Positions 1 to 12,900 of a DNA stretch of 64,000 bases are shown here, one piece after another. Position 1 is the stretch's first letter. Each line of letters begins with the position of its first letter. The translations under genes were made by a program, and so were the position numbers. This DNA comes from Dryomyza anilis (taxonomy: Eukaryota; Arthropoda; Insecta; Diptera; Dryomyzidae). The stretch spans positions 102,972,026 through 103,036,025 of the forward strand of contig OX638132.1 of assembly GCA_951804985.1 (NCBI GenBank). The letters are read 5' to 3'. Under the pieces are notes generated by a model. It ran no database searches, was not told where the DNA came from, and saw only the letters and a program-made list of their open reading frames with translations.

Positions 1-1480
1 CATAATTTAGCTTTAGAATGAAAGTAATAAATTCAAATTTAATTACGTTGCCAAACATTTTTTTTTAGAAAAAATGATCGAACTGTTACGTTACACAAAA
101 AAAGGGATACAAAGTAAAACAAAAATGCTTTAATTGATAAATTTTACAATAGATAACATTAAATCATTATTTTTACTATTAGACACTCAAGAAGTTCCAT
201 GAAATTGATATGGAATTCAAAGGAATCAACAATACTCCAATTTCGTTTTTTTGGTTCATATAATTCTTCAATGCAAAAGTTACATTAAAAACATTTCGTT
301 TTTTTTTGAAACTTCATATGCCTCTAAATCGAAACCTTAACTAAAACCGAAACACAAAGAAGATAAAAAAACGAAAATTATAATTCTATCGGCCTTATTA
401 ATATAGATATTTTTGAATATTAATTTAATTTTTAAGTATATCGTTTGATATACATATAGTGAAATGCACTGCATTATAGTAAACAGTTATGTTGTTTTGA
501 AATCAGCAGCTCAGTTTACTATGCAATGACATTAAAAGAAAAAAGCAAATTTATATCTAAAGTATGCAATGGCATTTAAACAAAAAGATAAAAATTGTAT
601 CTTAAATGTTTGTTGTCACGCACAAATCTCATACGACTGTTCTAACTAAAGCTTTTCACGTATTGGTTGTAATAGTCAGCTGTAATAGTTTTTATTTACT
701 GCAGATGCTTTTGTACCTAGATACACCCTCACCTTAGTCATATCTTTTGAAATATTTTTACGCATCCATAAGATATTTCGTATATATTTATTTGTGTTGT
801 AGCTGTGAAGTTGCATAATCAAGCAACGAATACAAATTTCTTAACACATCTCGCAAGCTGTTCGAATATTTTGTTTTTTTTTTTGTTTTTTTTTTTGTAT
901 CTAAACTCTTTTTATAGCTCTCCAACTCAACCGTACGTCAGAGCAATTTGAGTATCTTAGAGATGCTCCAGTCTTGATGATGATCTCACGAACAACTATA
1001 CAATCAAAAGATACAGATACGTTTTGTGCAGCAACGCTAAATGTCATGAGATACAAGTAGCTTTTGATTGTGTTGTTGTTAGGTTGAACGTCACGATTGG
1101 TGATTTTGGTGTTGAGCACTGCAGGCGCTAGTTGTCTGACGGTCAGCCAGCAATTCGGCCAACGACGACAGGTAGTTCGCAGATACTTTTGCAGCAGAGC
1201 GCGCGCGTGCACAGCTGCTGCGGCCATTAGTATCCATGAGATACATTTCTTGTTTTTTTGTGTTATAAATAATATATTTTTTTGGAACAAATGCAACGCT
1301 TGAATTGCAAAATTAATTGTAATTGGTAGAATTTGTGTTCAGTGCGCAACTAAGTACTTATGACAGATACAGATACAAAGATACTCAGCAGCAAAAATAT
1401 TCATATCAGCATCGCTGTAATGCATGGTTAACGTTTTTAAAAGCTTTAAACACTGGTTTTGGCTGTGACAATTTAAAATT
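1..1480. other. Upstream non-coding DNA
   Basis: AT-rich sequence with poly-T runs near 870-898 and a GC-rich patch at about 1185-1225 containing alternating GC/GT bases. Short open frames on both strands here show no recognisable domain and overlap one another. It lies 5' of pasilla and may hold promoter or enhancer sequence, but I see no coding region. Confidence 0.6.
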
Positions 1481-1526
1481 CAGGCGGATATAATAATTAT
1501 AGACTAAAGCTAATCAAAAAACACAA

Positions 1527-1640
1527 CCTCAGTCAGCAGTCAGCCGTCATACATACTATCACTACATCAGTCAGTCAGTCAGTCGTTCAGTCAATCAATC
1601 GGTCAACAGTCAGTCAGTCGTTCAGTCAGTCAACTGCTCA
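1527..1640 (+). promoter_or_regulatory. Cluster of TCAGTC initiator-like motifs, possible ps start region
   Basis: About nine copies of TCAGTC lie in roughly 110 bp, partly as a tandem CAGT array. TCAGTY is the arthropod initiator consensus, and the DNA downstream turns into the A/C-rich, CAA/ACT-rich sequence typical of fly 5' leaders. A TATA-like stretch at 1489 is too far from the first motif (about 42 bp) for a standard TATA promoter. The array may equally be a plain microsatellite, so its role as a start site is inference. Confidence 0.3.
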
Positions 1641-3190
1641 GCTGCCACTTATTTGAAGCAACTGCATTTCAAACTGTTATCTGTGTTATTTATTCTTATT
1701 GTTTTAACTGTTTCTCTCTAATAATCTATCGCTCTCGCTCGTACTCACGTTTTTCGTCTATCAAAACACGCAGAAACATTCCCACATAAACGCTAAAAAG
1801 AAAAAATAAAATATTTAAAAGTTCTAAAAAAAAGAAAAATGCAAAAACCATTTAATAAAATCAAACAGAATCAATGTGAAAACTCAATGTGATAAAAAAA
1901 AAAAAATACAAACTCAAAGTAAATGCAAACAAATGTTGTGATAACTCGTAAACCACATAAAACTCTGAAGCACGCGCCTCTGCTCATCGCATCTTAGAGA
2001 TACGCTCATCAATTTTAGAGATACGCTCATCGCATCTAAGAGATACGTACGTCCAGCACAGACAAACAAAATCATACATCAGCATAAAAGTAAAAGATAA
2101 ATACAAAAAAAAAGTAGTGAATGCATCATCAATACGCGCAGGAGCAGCAACATTATCAAGAGCAACATTAGCAGCAGCAACATTATAAACAGCAGCAACA
2201 TTAAAAGCAGCAGCATTTTTAGCAGCAACAGCGTCACGTGAGCTAAACATTGTTCTCAAATATTAAGTCTCAGTAACTTCATTGCGTTTGTTGTCGTCTC
2301 ACGTTCATCACGACTGGCACTATTAGTTATTACTACGACAACTACTACTATTTGCAAAAACTACTACTATTGTCTACTGCTATTTCATATATGTATATGC
2401 CAAAATCATAATTGTCGCTTGCATAAGAGCATCACATTTGAAGCGAAATACAGCAGCCGGCCTATATAAAATACAAGGTACGCTTGCGCCTATATCAACT
2501 ACTACTATTTATTGTCATCAAATACACTGGCCTCAACAATACACTCATCAACATTCAACCAACCAACCAAACAACCAACACACATTCATAAAACAGCAAT
2601 ATTATCTAACTGCATCAACGCCAGCACTCAGTTCTACTACTATTACTACTATTGCTACTACTTTTTCTACTGCCTTTTCTACTACTATTTTACCGTACAT
2701 ACTACTGCTGCGGCGGCTGCTTTTTTAAACGTTGTCGTTGTTGTCACTGTCATTGTTGGTCAAAAGTTTGTCGTTCGAAGGTTGCAACACATTGCCCCGG
2801 CAGTTTAGAACAGAACAGAACAGCAACATCACTTCACCACGTCTTTGTTTCATCATCACAACAACCAACCAAGCAATCAAATCAATTCAAATCAATCGAA
2901 TCAAAAACCATCTAAACCAACAAAAATCTACAACATTTTGTATATTATTTTTGAATAACTAGAATACCAATGCATCATCAATTGTCACCAAACTTAGCTC
3001 ATCGAACTCATCGTTAAGGAATAAAAAGTAAAAATTAATCAGCAACATAAAAATAATAATAAATAAACCATCAGCCATCGTTATTGAGCATAATAATTAA
3101 AGATTTTGTTAACTTGATTGTTGTCACAGGACAAGCAGCCGAAGCAACAGCAACAGACGCCGCCATAGACTGAGCAACAGCAGTCCTTAG
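1641..3190 (+). other. Probable 5' leader of pasilla
   Basis: A-rich and then trinucleotide-rich DNA (ACT, CAA, CAG runs at about 2330-2900) with a short repeated motif GAGATACGCTCATC near 1990-2050. Short open frames at 2438-2962 are shadows of these repeats. Possible splice signals are a donor in CAAG|GTACGC near 2475 and an acceptor at about 3129 (TTGTCACAG|GACAAG), which would remove a 5'-UTR intron. A TAG stop lies directly in frame before the ATG at 3191, so the leader itself is not coding in that frame. Confidence 0.4.
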
Positions 3191-3959
3191 ATGACCAACA
3201 GCAACAGTGACGACTGCTCAAATCTCGTAATGAGTCAACAACATACAGCTGCAGCCGCAGCAGCTGCTGCCGCCGCCGCCTCACTACAGCAACATTTGCA
3301 GCTGCACACGGCAGCAACAGCAGCAGCAACATCTGCCACGAGCGACAGTCTCATTGGCAATGCATTCGGTTTGTTGGGTGCCGGCTCAGTTGCCGCACAG
3401 CAAATACTCAACGAAATGGATTTTTATAATCAACAGCAACAATATCAGCAGCAATTGCAACAGCTGCAACAACAACAGTCATATTCACTACCATCAACGC
3501 CTTCATCGCCCTCGTCATCATCTTCACAGCATTCCAACCAGCAGCAACATCAGCACCACCAACATCGTCATCACCAACAACAACAACAACATCATAACCA
3601 CCATCAACAACAGCAACAACACAAGCAATATCAGCTACAACAACAGCAGCTAGAATTAGCAAAACATTCCATGTCGCTCTCATCCTCACCAACAATATCA
3701 CCAACGTCGTTCCATGCCAATTCTCAGCAATTACAATTTAATTTGCATCACCAGATGGAGCAGCAACATCATCAGCAACAGCAGCAGCAACAACAACAGC
3801 AAGAGCTTGGAACCTCTGTTGCCACAACTACGGCTGCAGTTGCCGCAGTAACACTGTCGCCAACATCAGCAACATCAGCAGCATCAACAACAAATACCAC
3901 GACGCATCAACATCATCAGCATCAACATGCGTCGCCCCTGAAGTCCTGTTGGTGTCTTG
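3191..3959 (+). CDS. ps: ps coding exon 1: low-complexity N-terminal region
   Basis: This exon encodes residues 1-256 and the first base of codon 257. The ATG at 3191 follows an in-frame TAG, so it is the earliest start in the exon, but it has T at -3. Met14 at 3230 has a better context (G at -3) and could be used instead. The product has an Ala11 tract, several Gln and His/Gln runs and a Ser/Thr/Pro region, as in intrinsically disordered fly RNA-binding proteins. The donor is TCTTG|GTGAGT. The single leftover G joins GC at 10809 to make Gly before the KH1 segment. The frame runs on to 4114 if unspliced, giving a 307-aa KH-less product. Membership in ps is inference. Confidence 0.65.
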
Positions 3960-6900
3960 GTGAGTTACAAAAACAATTTACAAGCACAACAACTAAATCA
4001 TCACTCAACAACTTAAAAATTAAAGCTCATCACAAACAACTTAAAAAGCTCATCATCTTCTCTGTCTTATCATCAACATCAACAGCATCGCAGTGTTTGT
4101 GGGAACGTTTCTAGCGTGCTCAAATATTGTTGTTCTTTTTTTTTATTACTAAATATTTCTTTTAAATTTCTTATTTATCACTTAAAACTTTTATTATCTT
4201 TGTCTGTCGATTGATATATTTTATACTAGTTTTAGGAAAGTGGGTTTTAGCAATGATGTGCGCGATAGAGGCTCATGTTTTGCATATAAAAAGCTTGTTG
4301 AAATTTTTAATTTGTTAAAATCTTTCAGATTTCAATAATTGAAATGCTGTAGTTTGTGTAAAAATTTGTGTTTTCTATGAAATATGCCTTTAAATAAAAT
4401 TGCAAAAGCTTCATACATCCATTGAGACCATCCTAAGAAGTTCTCTGTTTAACTTACATAAAAAGAAAATATAATTCATCGCACACAGTAGAATAAACTA
4501 AAATAAACTTTGTTTATTTACAAAGGTTTATTTAAAAAAAAAAACTGTCTAAAAAACTTTTATTAATAATTAACTTTAATTCAAGCTTATAGAATAGTCA
4601 AAGAGCTTTCAAAGGATAATTCACAAAATTTAAAAAGTGCTAGTCATAAATAGCTTTAACAAACTCATTTGTAGCTTAGCACAAGTTAAAAAATGTTATT
4701 AAACTCAAAAGCTTTTAAAATAAATTTCAAATGAGCTTATTCTGTTGACCTAACTTTTTTTTATGAAACGCTTTAAGCTTTTTGTATTTTCTCTCATGCT
4801 GCCTCGTTGTTTGCTCTTCACTACCAACATCCTATATACTTGGCATACGTTAATAGTTTATTCGTCTTGTTGTCCAGCTCTACACAATACAACAAATGCC
4901 ACTCGAATTATGTGGCAACACTTAGCGCGCGCACTTTGTCCGTTCGTATGAAGTGAAAATGAAACCAGGCCAACTGTCGTCGCGCGTCCGCCCGCCTGCG
5001 TTGTGTGTATGTGTGTTGTATGCGACGCTCGCCCTGCACACGTGCAACCCTGTGTCACCCTGTGCCTCCCTGTGGCCAACTGATTTGATTACAACAAAAT
5101 GATGTAGAATGTAATTGCGATGCGCACGAAATAAGGACAAAACACATGCAAAGGAGAATTGCAATATGTTGTTGTTGTTTCTAGTGTTTGCTTCGTAGTT
5201 CTTTTGAAGGCTCTCATGTGCACAGAGATTCGCTCTAAATTTTTAGTTTCTATTTAAGTGACTTGCTTTTCGTCACTCACCCATCATTCAACTCAGTCAC
5301 TAAAAAAAAAAATCGTCTTTTTCTTATTCAACATTATTTGTAGTCAGCTCTTTCCTTTTCTTTTCCTTTTATTTTTCTTTATCTTGCACTTTGTGTTTTT
5401 TTATATTTATCTGCTGCTGTAGAGTGGGGTAGTAGGCGTGCTCCAATTATTGCAGGTGGATCTGACGCTCTTTCATTTGCTCTCCCGTGCGTGCGCCATT
5501 TGCAGTGTTGGTTCAATGGGCGATCAGTGCTGCCACCATCTATTTTGAATTATTTTACCACAGAAATTACATTACTCCAAATCAAGTCTTATGTGACAGG
5601 CTTATTATTGGTCAGGCTCGACAATGAAATTACTTTTTGTTGATAAATTCAATATATGGAATATTTGAAATTACTAAATAGATTACGAAAAGTAAATAAG
5701 TGGATGGTTCATAAATAGTATTTTGCACACATAAACAAATTATTTTAACAAATCATTTGAGCTGTGCTATTTATATTTGTACTCAAAGTGGTGGCACCTA
5801 CAGTTTAATGTGTCTCAGAGGTTTGACATTGTCTGAAAAGAAAGTATGTTGCTAGCCCCAGTCAAGATTTAAACATGGGACCTTTCGGCTCGCAGTCCAA
5901 CACACTGATCTCTGAGCTACCGACGCTACACATATTTTATTGTGGTAGTTATACAAAAAGATACAAATAATCATATTGCACATTCGAATTGTCACGTGGA
6001 AGGTGGGCATGATTAGACCTCACATTGAAACCCAGCTTTTAAACGCTATTACTCCTGACTATTTAAAGCACCACGTTCAATGTGAAAGTAGTTACGTGTA
6101 TGTACATTACGTGCATTTACAAAGTAGTTCTAACGGCCAAAACTATGTACGTGTCAGTGTAGGGCATTATTCAAATAATTTTTATTCAAATAACAAATCA
6201 AACAAAATTTTATTAATCAATTTTTCAATCGTTATTCAAAAAAACAGTTTTCAATCATTTATTCGTTATTTGAAATTTCAAGAAAGTTTTTTTTATTCAA
6301 GCAAATTTATTCAAATAAATTATTTGTGAATAAAAGTTTATTCTAAATAAAAATTTCAAATAAATTTGAAATGCTTTCCATACAAACCAAATTTAATCGT
6401 TATTCAAAAATTTTGAATAAAAGACTAAAAAAAATGACATATGTATACAAATCGATCTTTTTATTCTGAATAAACAAATAAAACAATTTATTCATTTTTT
6501 GGAAAGAAGAATAAAACTAATTTATTTGTTAGTTTTTATTTGAAATAAAAATTGCACTACACTGGTGCGGGTCCAGCTCATTTCATATATTTCTTAAATG
6601 TGGCAACACTGCGGAAATCACTGCATTGTCTGCTTTTGTGTTCTTTCTTTCGAGTTTCATCTCATTTAGTGCAACGCAACGTATACGTAATCATTAATTC
6701 CATGAAGTTGTTTATCGCCCAATGTCGATTTATGAGTGCCATATTTCGAATTGTATCTTATGCCATTTAAATAAATTAAGAAAATATGTAAAAGTAATTC
6801 AATTTTTTTTTTGAGGGAAATCAAATTCTGACTATGCTTATCGCAAACATATTTCGAAATTTCTGAGTAAATTTTCAAGTAAATTTGTATTTTTATCAGT

Positions 6901-9900
6901 TGCTGAATTGTGTATGTATTTGATTTATTTTTTTTTTCTTTGTAATTAAATTGAAATGTTAAAATGAGGAATTTTATCAACAGCTACAACGACAAAATAA
7001 AAATAAAAAAAACTTCATCAACAGCAACCCCACAATACGTTATAAGTGGAAAAATGTCAAAGAGAAGGGGTATGGAGTTGTAGGCATCAATGCTGCGCTC
7101 GATTCACAAGTCGACACAAATTGTTCTAAAAATGAAATCGTGTCAGTGGATGAAGATGTTTTTAGAATTGTTTCACAAGACAAGTGTTTGTAAAAATAGC
7201 ACTGGGAGTGCGAGTAGGACAGAGCTATAACGAGAGAGAGAGCAAGTGCAAGTGGAAGAGAATGAGCAAATAAACTAGAACTTTAGAAAGAGAGACCAAG
7301 GCAATAGAGTTGCCAACGCAAATACTACGATTACTTTTAAAAATGTTTTAAAGAACTTTTTCTTTTAATTTATTTAAATGTTTTAATTGTTTTTTAAAGA
7401 TTATCATTTGATAGTTCAAGTTTATAAATAAATTGTATTTTAATATATAATAAATTTGATGTTATTGACAGTACATGTCTCTATGGCTGGCTATCTGGCT
7501 GCTGTGTGTCGGTTACTTTGTGCAGCTATTTTTATTGTCTGCAGCAAAGACTATAAGACGTGCGACTTCGCAAAAAACATATTCAACATAGCAAAATCCT
7601 GTTTTTTATGATATTTTTTGGTACACGGATTGTGTGTATGAGCTCTGCCGCATCTCTGCTTGCATTGTTGTTGTTTCACCGTGTAAAATTTTCGACAACA
7701 CAAAACAGCTGTTTGTTAATTCAGATGCTGAAAATTTTGTGAAATTTGCCAAAATTTACACATTTTTTGCAACCGAACTACTCAAATGCAGAAGTTTTGA
7801 GTTACACGTAATGAGTCTAACAATTAGCATTATTTTTTTAGAACTATGCCTAAAATTCATAGTTTAAGGGAAAAGTGAAAAAATAATTAACATTTTCTGA
7901 AAAAATTGTAAAATTTACGAGAAAAAAATAGCAATTTGGTGAATAAAACCAGTGTGTCCCCCTTTTCATTAGTTTAGAGAAAAAGGGACAAAACTTTTGC
8001 AAATATTACAATATTAAAATAACTTTATTATATATTATGTTTATCTTAATATTTATATTATAAATCGTTTTTATAATGAAATTATGTGTATGTTTATATC
8101 GCTGTAAATACCAAATATGGAACAATATTGCGCTTAAATATATTGAGGACGTTAAATAAAATAAACTAAAATTGTGAATTTACTTACGGCCGGTTGAATA
8201 CAGTTATCAGTTAAAAACAATCTGACAAATAAATTTAATTTTTTAATAGATTAACTAATCGATTTCCATAGCTAACTCATGGTTAAAAGTTGTATGCATC
8301 CGGGCATTAAGCAATTAACAGTCCGATAATCCCTTTCCGTACAGATATTTTAAAATTTTGTCCTATTTGACAATTTCGTACGCTTGTTCAGCCAAATATA
8401 GCTCTTCATCATGCCTGACAACGATATCATCCATAATTCGTATCAAAATCGGTTGAACATTGTACTCACACGATCAATTTTTGAATAAAACTAAATATAT
8501 ATAAACTAAAACGTTGTTTACGTTTGTTTTGAGTATTTTTATGTTGTCAGAAAATTAATTTGTTATTAAATTTCTGTTTGGCGCAAACATCAAAAGCAGT
8601 GGTGAATATGTTGAATATAAAAGGGGAAAAATGTCTAAAATGAGAAAATCTGTGGCATTATTGTCCAAGTTGAATAAAAGTTGTCTAAGTTGAATAAAAA
8701 GTTGTCCAAATTGCGACTGCGACGCACACTAACAAAACGATTTTTACATCTACATTGACGGAGTTTCATGTCTTGTGGTCTATGGTCTGCAGTGTAGAAT
8801 TATTTCTATTTTTTCACTGCATTCGCATCATATTTTTATTTTGTAGGTGTTCTGAATTGTTTATTTTTGTGGCCTAGTTCTTGCTGATTTGTTGTTTATA
8901 CTGAATGTATGTACTTCAGTGGTGTATTTAGAATTTTATTGAGGGGTTAATATTTAAATCTTTACAGAGTTTTATTAATATTTTTATTTGCCTGCAACAT
9001 TTTATAATTTGGTAATAGGTATTATTTCTAAAAACATTTTTTTGGTATTATGATCAAATTCAAAAATGTGTTTAAAATCACATAATTTTCAACATTTACA
9101 AAAACTGCGTATAAATTATCCCCCTTTTGTTCGACACTGATCTCAGCGTATCTGTGTCATGTCAATCGCACAAAATTTATTTTCACTATTCACAGACGTA
9201 ACAACAAAAATAATGATAGAACACATAATTATTATTAATTGTAAGACAGAGCAAAACAAATATATATTATCACAAATGAGCGCAACTTTTGAAGGACACT
9301 TTTACACACTATAGAAAAACATTAATACTTGTTACAAACATGATTTTTTTTTTGTAACTAAAAATGTTATTACTGCAATCTATATTTTATATAATTTCCA
9401 CTAATACTTTTTAACATTTTTCACATTTCATTAACATTTTTTTATATATTGTATTATACGACGATACTAATCGAAAATGTTTTTTTTCTTTTTTTCTTGA
9501 TGTTTCTTGCAGGTGAGTCAGTTTGTTCTGGAATTGAGGTTGAAATTGAAAATAATAACAATAACGATCATTTTCATCATGGTAAGCTACGTACTTCATT
9601 GTTTCATAAATGTCATCTTCTGCCAAATGCGCTAACGATATAACAAACAAACAAAAAAGTAGCTTACAATTAGCTATAATTTTAATTTACTTAAAATTAT
9701 AATTTTTCAGCACTAATTTCAATTTCTTATTATAACTTTTGGCCTATATTGGTTTCAAGAAGTTATTTTTCTTATTTGTGTTAACAGTATTTTTGTAAAT
9801 ACCCACTCTGTTTTTAATTAATTGTGCCAACTCTGTGTTTTAAAAGATTTTTATTATTTTTATTTATTGCCATTATACTTTTTACTCGTTTTGCTTAATT

Positions 9901-12900
9901 TGAAAAAAAATGTTTTATATATAAAGGCTTTTTATGTTTTACATTTTCAATTTATAATACTCTTTGTTGCTAAAAGCTATTTTCTGTACATTATAATTCT
10001 GATATTTCGACACGTTCCAAATCTGTTGAAATTCGTATTCAAATTTCTATTTGATCGTTCAAAAATTCGATTTTTCAAACATAAAAGTATGTATATATTT
10101 AAATCGAATTTAGTTCTTTAGAACGAATCCAATCTGTGCAAGTTCTGTGGCACGAATTCAATTCGATTTTTTTGTCCAATTTTTGAATTTTGATCGAAAG
10201 TGAATTTCTGAAAATGCTCGATTATGTATGTTTTATATGTTTTATGCCTTAATTACTCATTTTTTTAACTGAAAAAAGATTATTTTTTTGTATATATTTC
10301 ATTTGCTCCAAGGAGTTACAAAACTACGCTCTTGTTTCTGCTCAATATATTCTATTTTTTATTTTTAACAAACTCTATAGTTGCTTAAACCGACTTTTTA
10401 GTTACTATCGCGTATTTTAGTTACTTAAACCGACTATTTGTTGCAATAACCCTGCGATGTCGAATTTTATGAATTTCCAACTGTAAGTAATTTGCGCCTG
10501 CAGGGAACCGCATCTCATTAAACACTCATGATCACGCACCGAACTCACTAACCCACCATTCGCCACCATTTTCACCGCCATTCCCACACCAACAACTAAC
10601 TAACCAACCAACCAACCAATCAACCTCACCGAACAATTTGAAAAGTTATTATTTTTAATTTGAAACCTATGCGATTGGCTGCCGCCCTCTCGTGCAGCTT
10701 CGTCGCTTCCACAATTGCGCCCCGTGACACATACTATAATTTTCAACTCTTTTTTTTATTGTCCACTCCAAATTTGGCTCGAACTCACGATGATCCACAA
10801 CAACACAGGCGACACCACGTACCACATGAAGATTCTGGTGCCCGCCGTGGCCTCAGGCGCCATCATCGGCAAGGGCGGCGAAACAATTGCCACTCTGCAA
10901 AAGGACTCCGGCGCGCGCGTCAAGATGTCCAAATCGCATGATTTTTATCCAGGTAAGTTTCGAGTTTTCTTTTAAGTCTTTTCAATTTTTGCTAATCTGT
11001 AACACTACGCAGGCACCAACGAACGTGTCTGCCTCATCACCGGCTCCGTCGACGGCATACTCGCCGTATTAGACTTCATCATGGATAAGATACGCGAAAA
11101 GCCTGATCTGAGCACAAAAATTATCGACGTCGAGCTGAAGCAACAGCAGGAGCGTGACAAGCAGGTGAAGATTTTGGTGCCAAACACAACGGCCGGCATG
11201 ATCATCGGCAAAGGTGGCGCCTTCATTAAGCAGATCAAGGAGGAGAGCGGCTCATATGTGCAAATCTCACAGAAACCGAAGGACGTGTCGCTGCAGGAGC
11301 GCTGCATCACGATCATCGGCGAAAAGGAGAACAACAAGAATGCCTGCAAAATGATCCTGTCGAAGATTGTCGAGGATCCGCAGTCGGGCACCTGCTTGAA
11401 CGTTTCATATGCCGACATCAACGGACCGGTGGCCAACTTCAATCCGACTGGCTCGCCGTATGCCACCAATCAGAATGCCATCAATTCCAGCACCGCATCG
11501 CTCAACTCGACGCTTGGCACCACCATTGGTGGCGCCGCCACAGCAGCAGGTCTGCTGGTCAACGGCACGGGCATCAATTTGTCGCTTAATCTAGGGGCGC
11601 CCAATCCAGCTCCAAATCTAGCGCTCGCCACACAGCTGCTGGAACACATTAAGGTAAGTTGTTGATTTTTCAGTGTCTTTTGCAGATTAAAAAAAAGTTT
11701 TTAAAATGGAAGATTAATTAAAAATAGTGCTCAAATTAAGAAATACAAAATGCACAAAATATTGAACGACTGTTAATATGTGCTAATTCATTATATTAAT
11801 GAACAAAGTTTTTACATAGTTGGTGAACACATTTTTCATCAGTATTATGAATAATACGTAAATTATCAAATGAACGTATTAAATTAAATTTGTTTAAAAA
11901 ATACTTTTATGGTGATTTTATACTATTGTGAACACCACTTAAAAAGAAGAATTTACTTTGACAAAGAAATAACAGAGGAAAAACAGTGCTGCCATATTTG
12001 TTAAAACAGAACCGTTGGTGTTCCCGTGAAACAGATCTGATCAAACTGCCACGGGAATATTTTGAATAATGTGTTCAAATAAAAGTTTGTATTCAAGAAT
12101 GAACATTTATTAATGAATTTTATAATATTGTGATCAATAAAATAGTTTGTTAAAATCTTAATGAAATAAAACTTTTTTTCTCCTTACAGGTTGCCATGCG
12201 CGGCTCCGGCTATTCCGAAAACGCAACCACAGAGGTATGCGCCGCGCTCGGCGTACTCGCCAAGTACGGCGTCCTCGGCATGGGCGTCGGCGTACCACAC
12301 ACCAATGGCGGTTATCTGGGCGTTTCGGCGCTAGATCAACAAACTGCCGCCGCAAACGCTGCCGCGGCCAACAATGTCTTCGGTGCTGTCGGCCAAGTAA
12401 ATCTGGAACAGTATACAGCAGCTGCTGCGGCTGCTGCAGCTGCCGCGGCCAATCGCGGTCCAACGCAATCGCAACTGGATGCCGCCGCCGCTGCAGCACA
12501 ATTCGATCCATTCCGTCACCTGAGCCAGGCGCAGGTCAATTCACCGCTGAATAACAATAGCTTTGGACTGACCGCAGCCACGGGTGCCGGCGGACAGACA
12601 TTGGGCGCGGCAGCACATGCTCTAAGTGGTCTCAGCAAGAGTCCGACACCGGGCGACAAGGATACCAAAAATGTTGAAATTCCAGAAGTGATCGTTGGCG
12701 CTATTTTAGGTGGGACACGTTATTATTATCCATACTAGTCTTGTTGTTTCTTTTTCTTTTGTAAAAATTAATTTTTAAATTTTCCGTTAACCTTAAACAT
12801 ATTTTTTTGTGGGGGGTCGTCTATATCTGTACCATAAATAATTAAATTTTTGTTTGAAGAAACCCCCTTGGCGTTAGCAAGACCATGCCCCAAAACTAGC

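Larger units (their letters stand above)
3960..10808 (+). other. ps intron 1 (6.8 kb)
   Basis: AT-rich intron without a supportable gene. It contains a GC-rich patch at about 4925-5075 with three CCCTGTG copies, a tRNA-like SINE fragment at 5851-5929, an array of TTATTCAAATAA-type motifs at 6150-6540, a GAGAGA-rich stretch near 7230-7290 and three copies of a 20-bp TTGTCCAAGTTGAATAAAAG-like unit at about 8660-8715. It ends with a YCAY-rich segment before the KH1 exon. Open frames here are short and AT-driven. Confidence 0.6.

Noticed and set aside
2438..2962. Several overlapping plus-strand open frames
   Set aside because: They follow ACT/CAA trinucleotide runs in three frames at once and fit a 5' leader better than coding sequence.
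4922..5164. GC-rich island in ps intron 1 as a separate gene
   Set aside because: Open frames on both strands are short and lack any motif. The triple CCCTGTG copies look like a local repeat. A regulatory role is possible but unsupported.
5851..5929. Functional tRNA gene
   Set aside because: Acceptor strands do not pair, the anticodon stem has mismatches and the B box is degraded.
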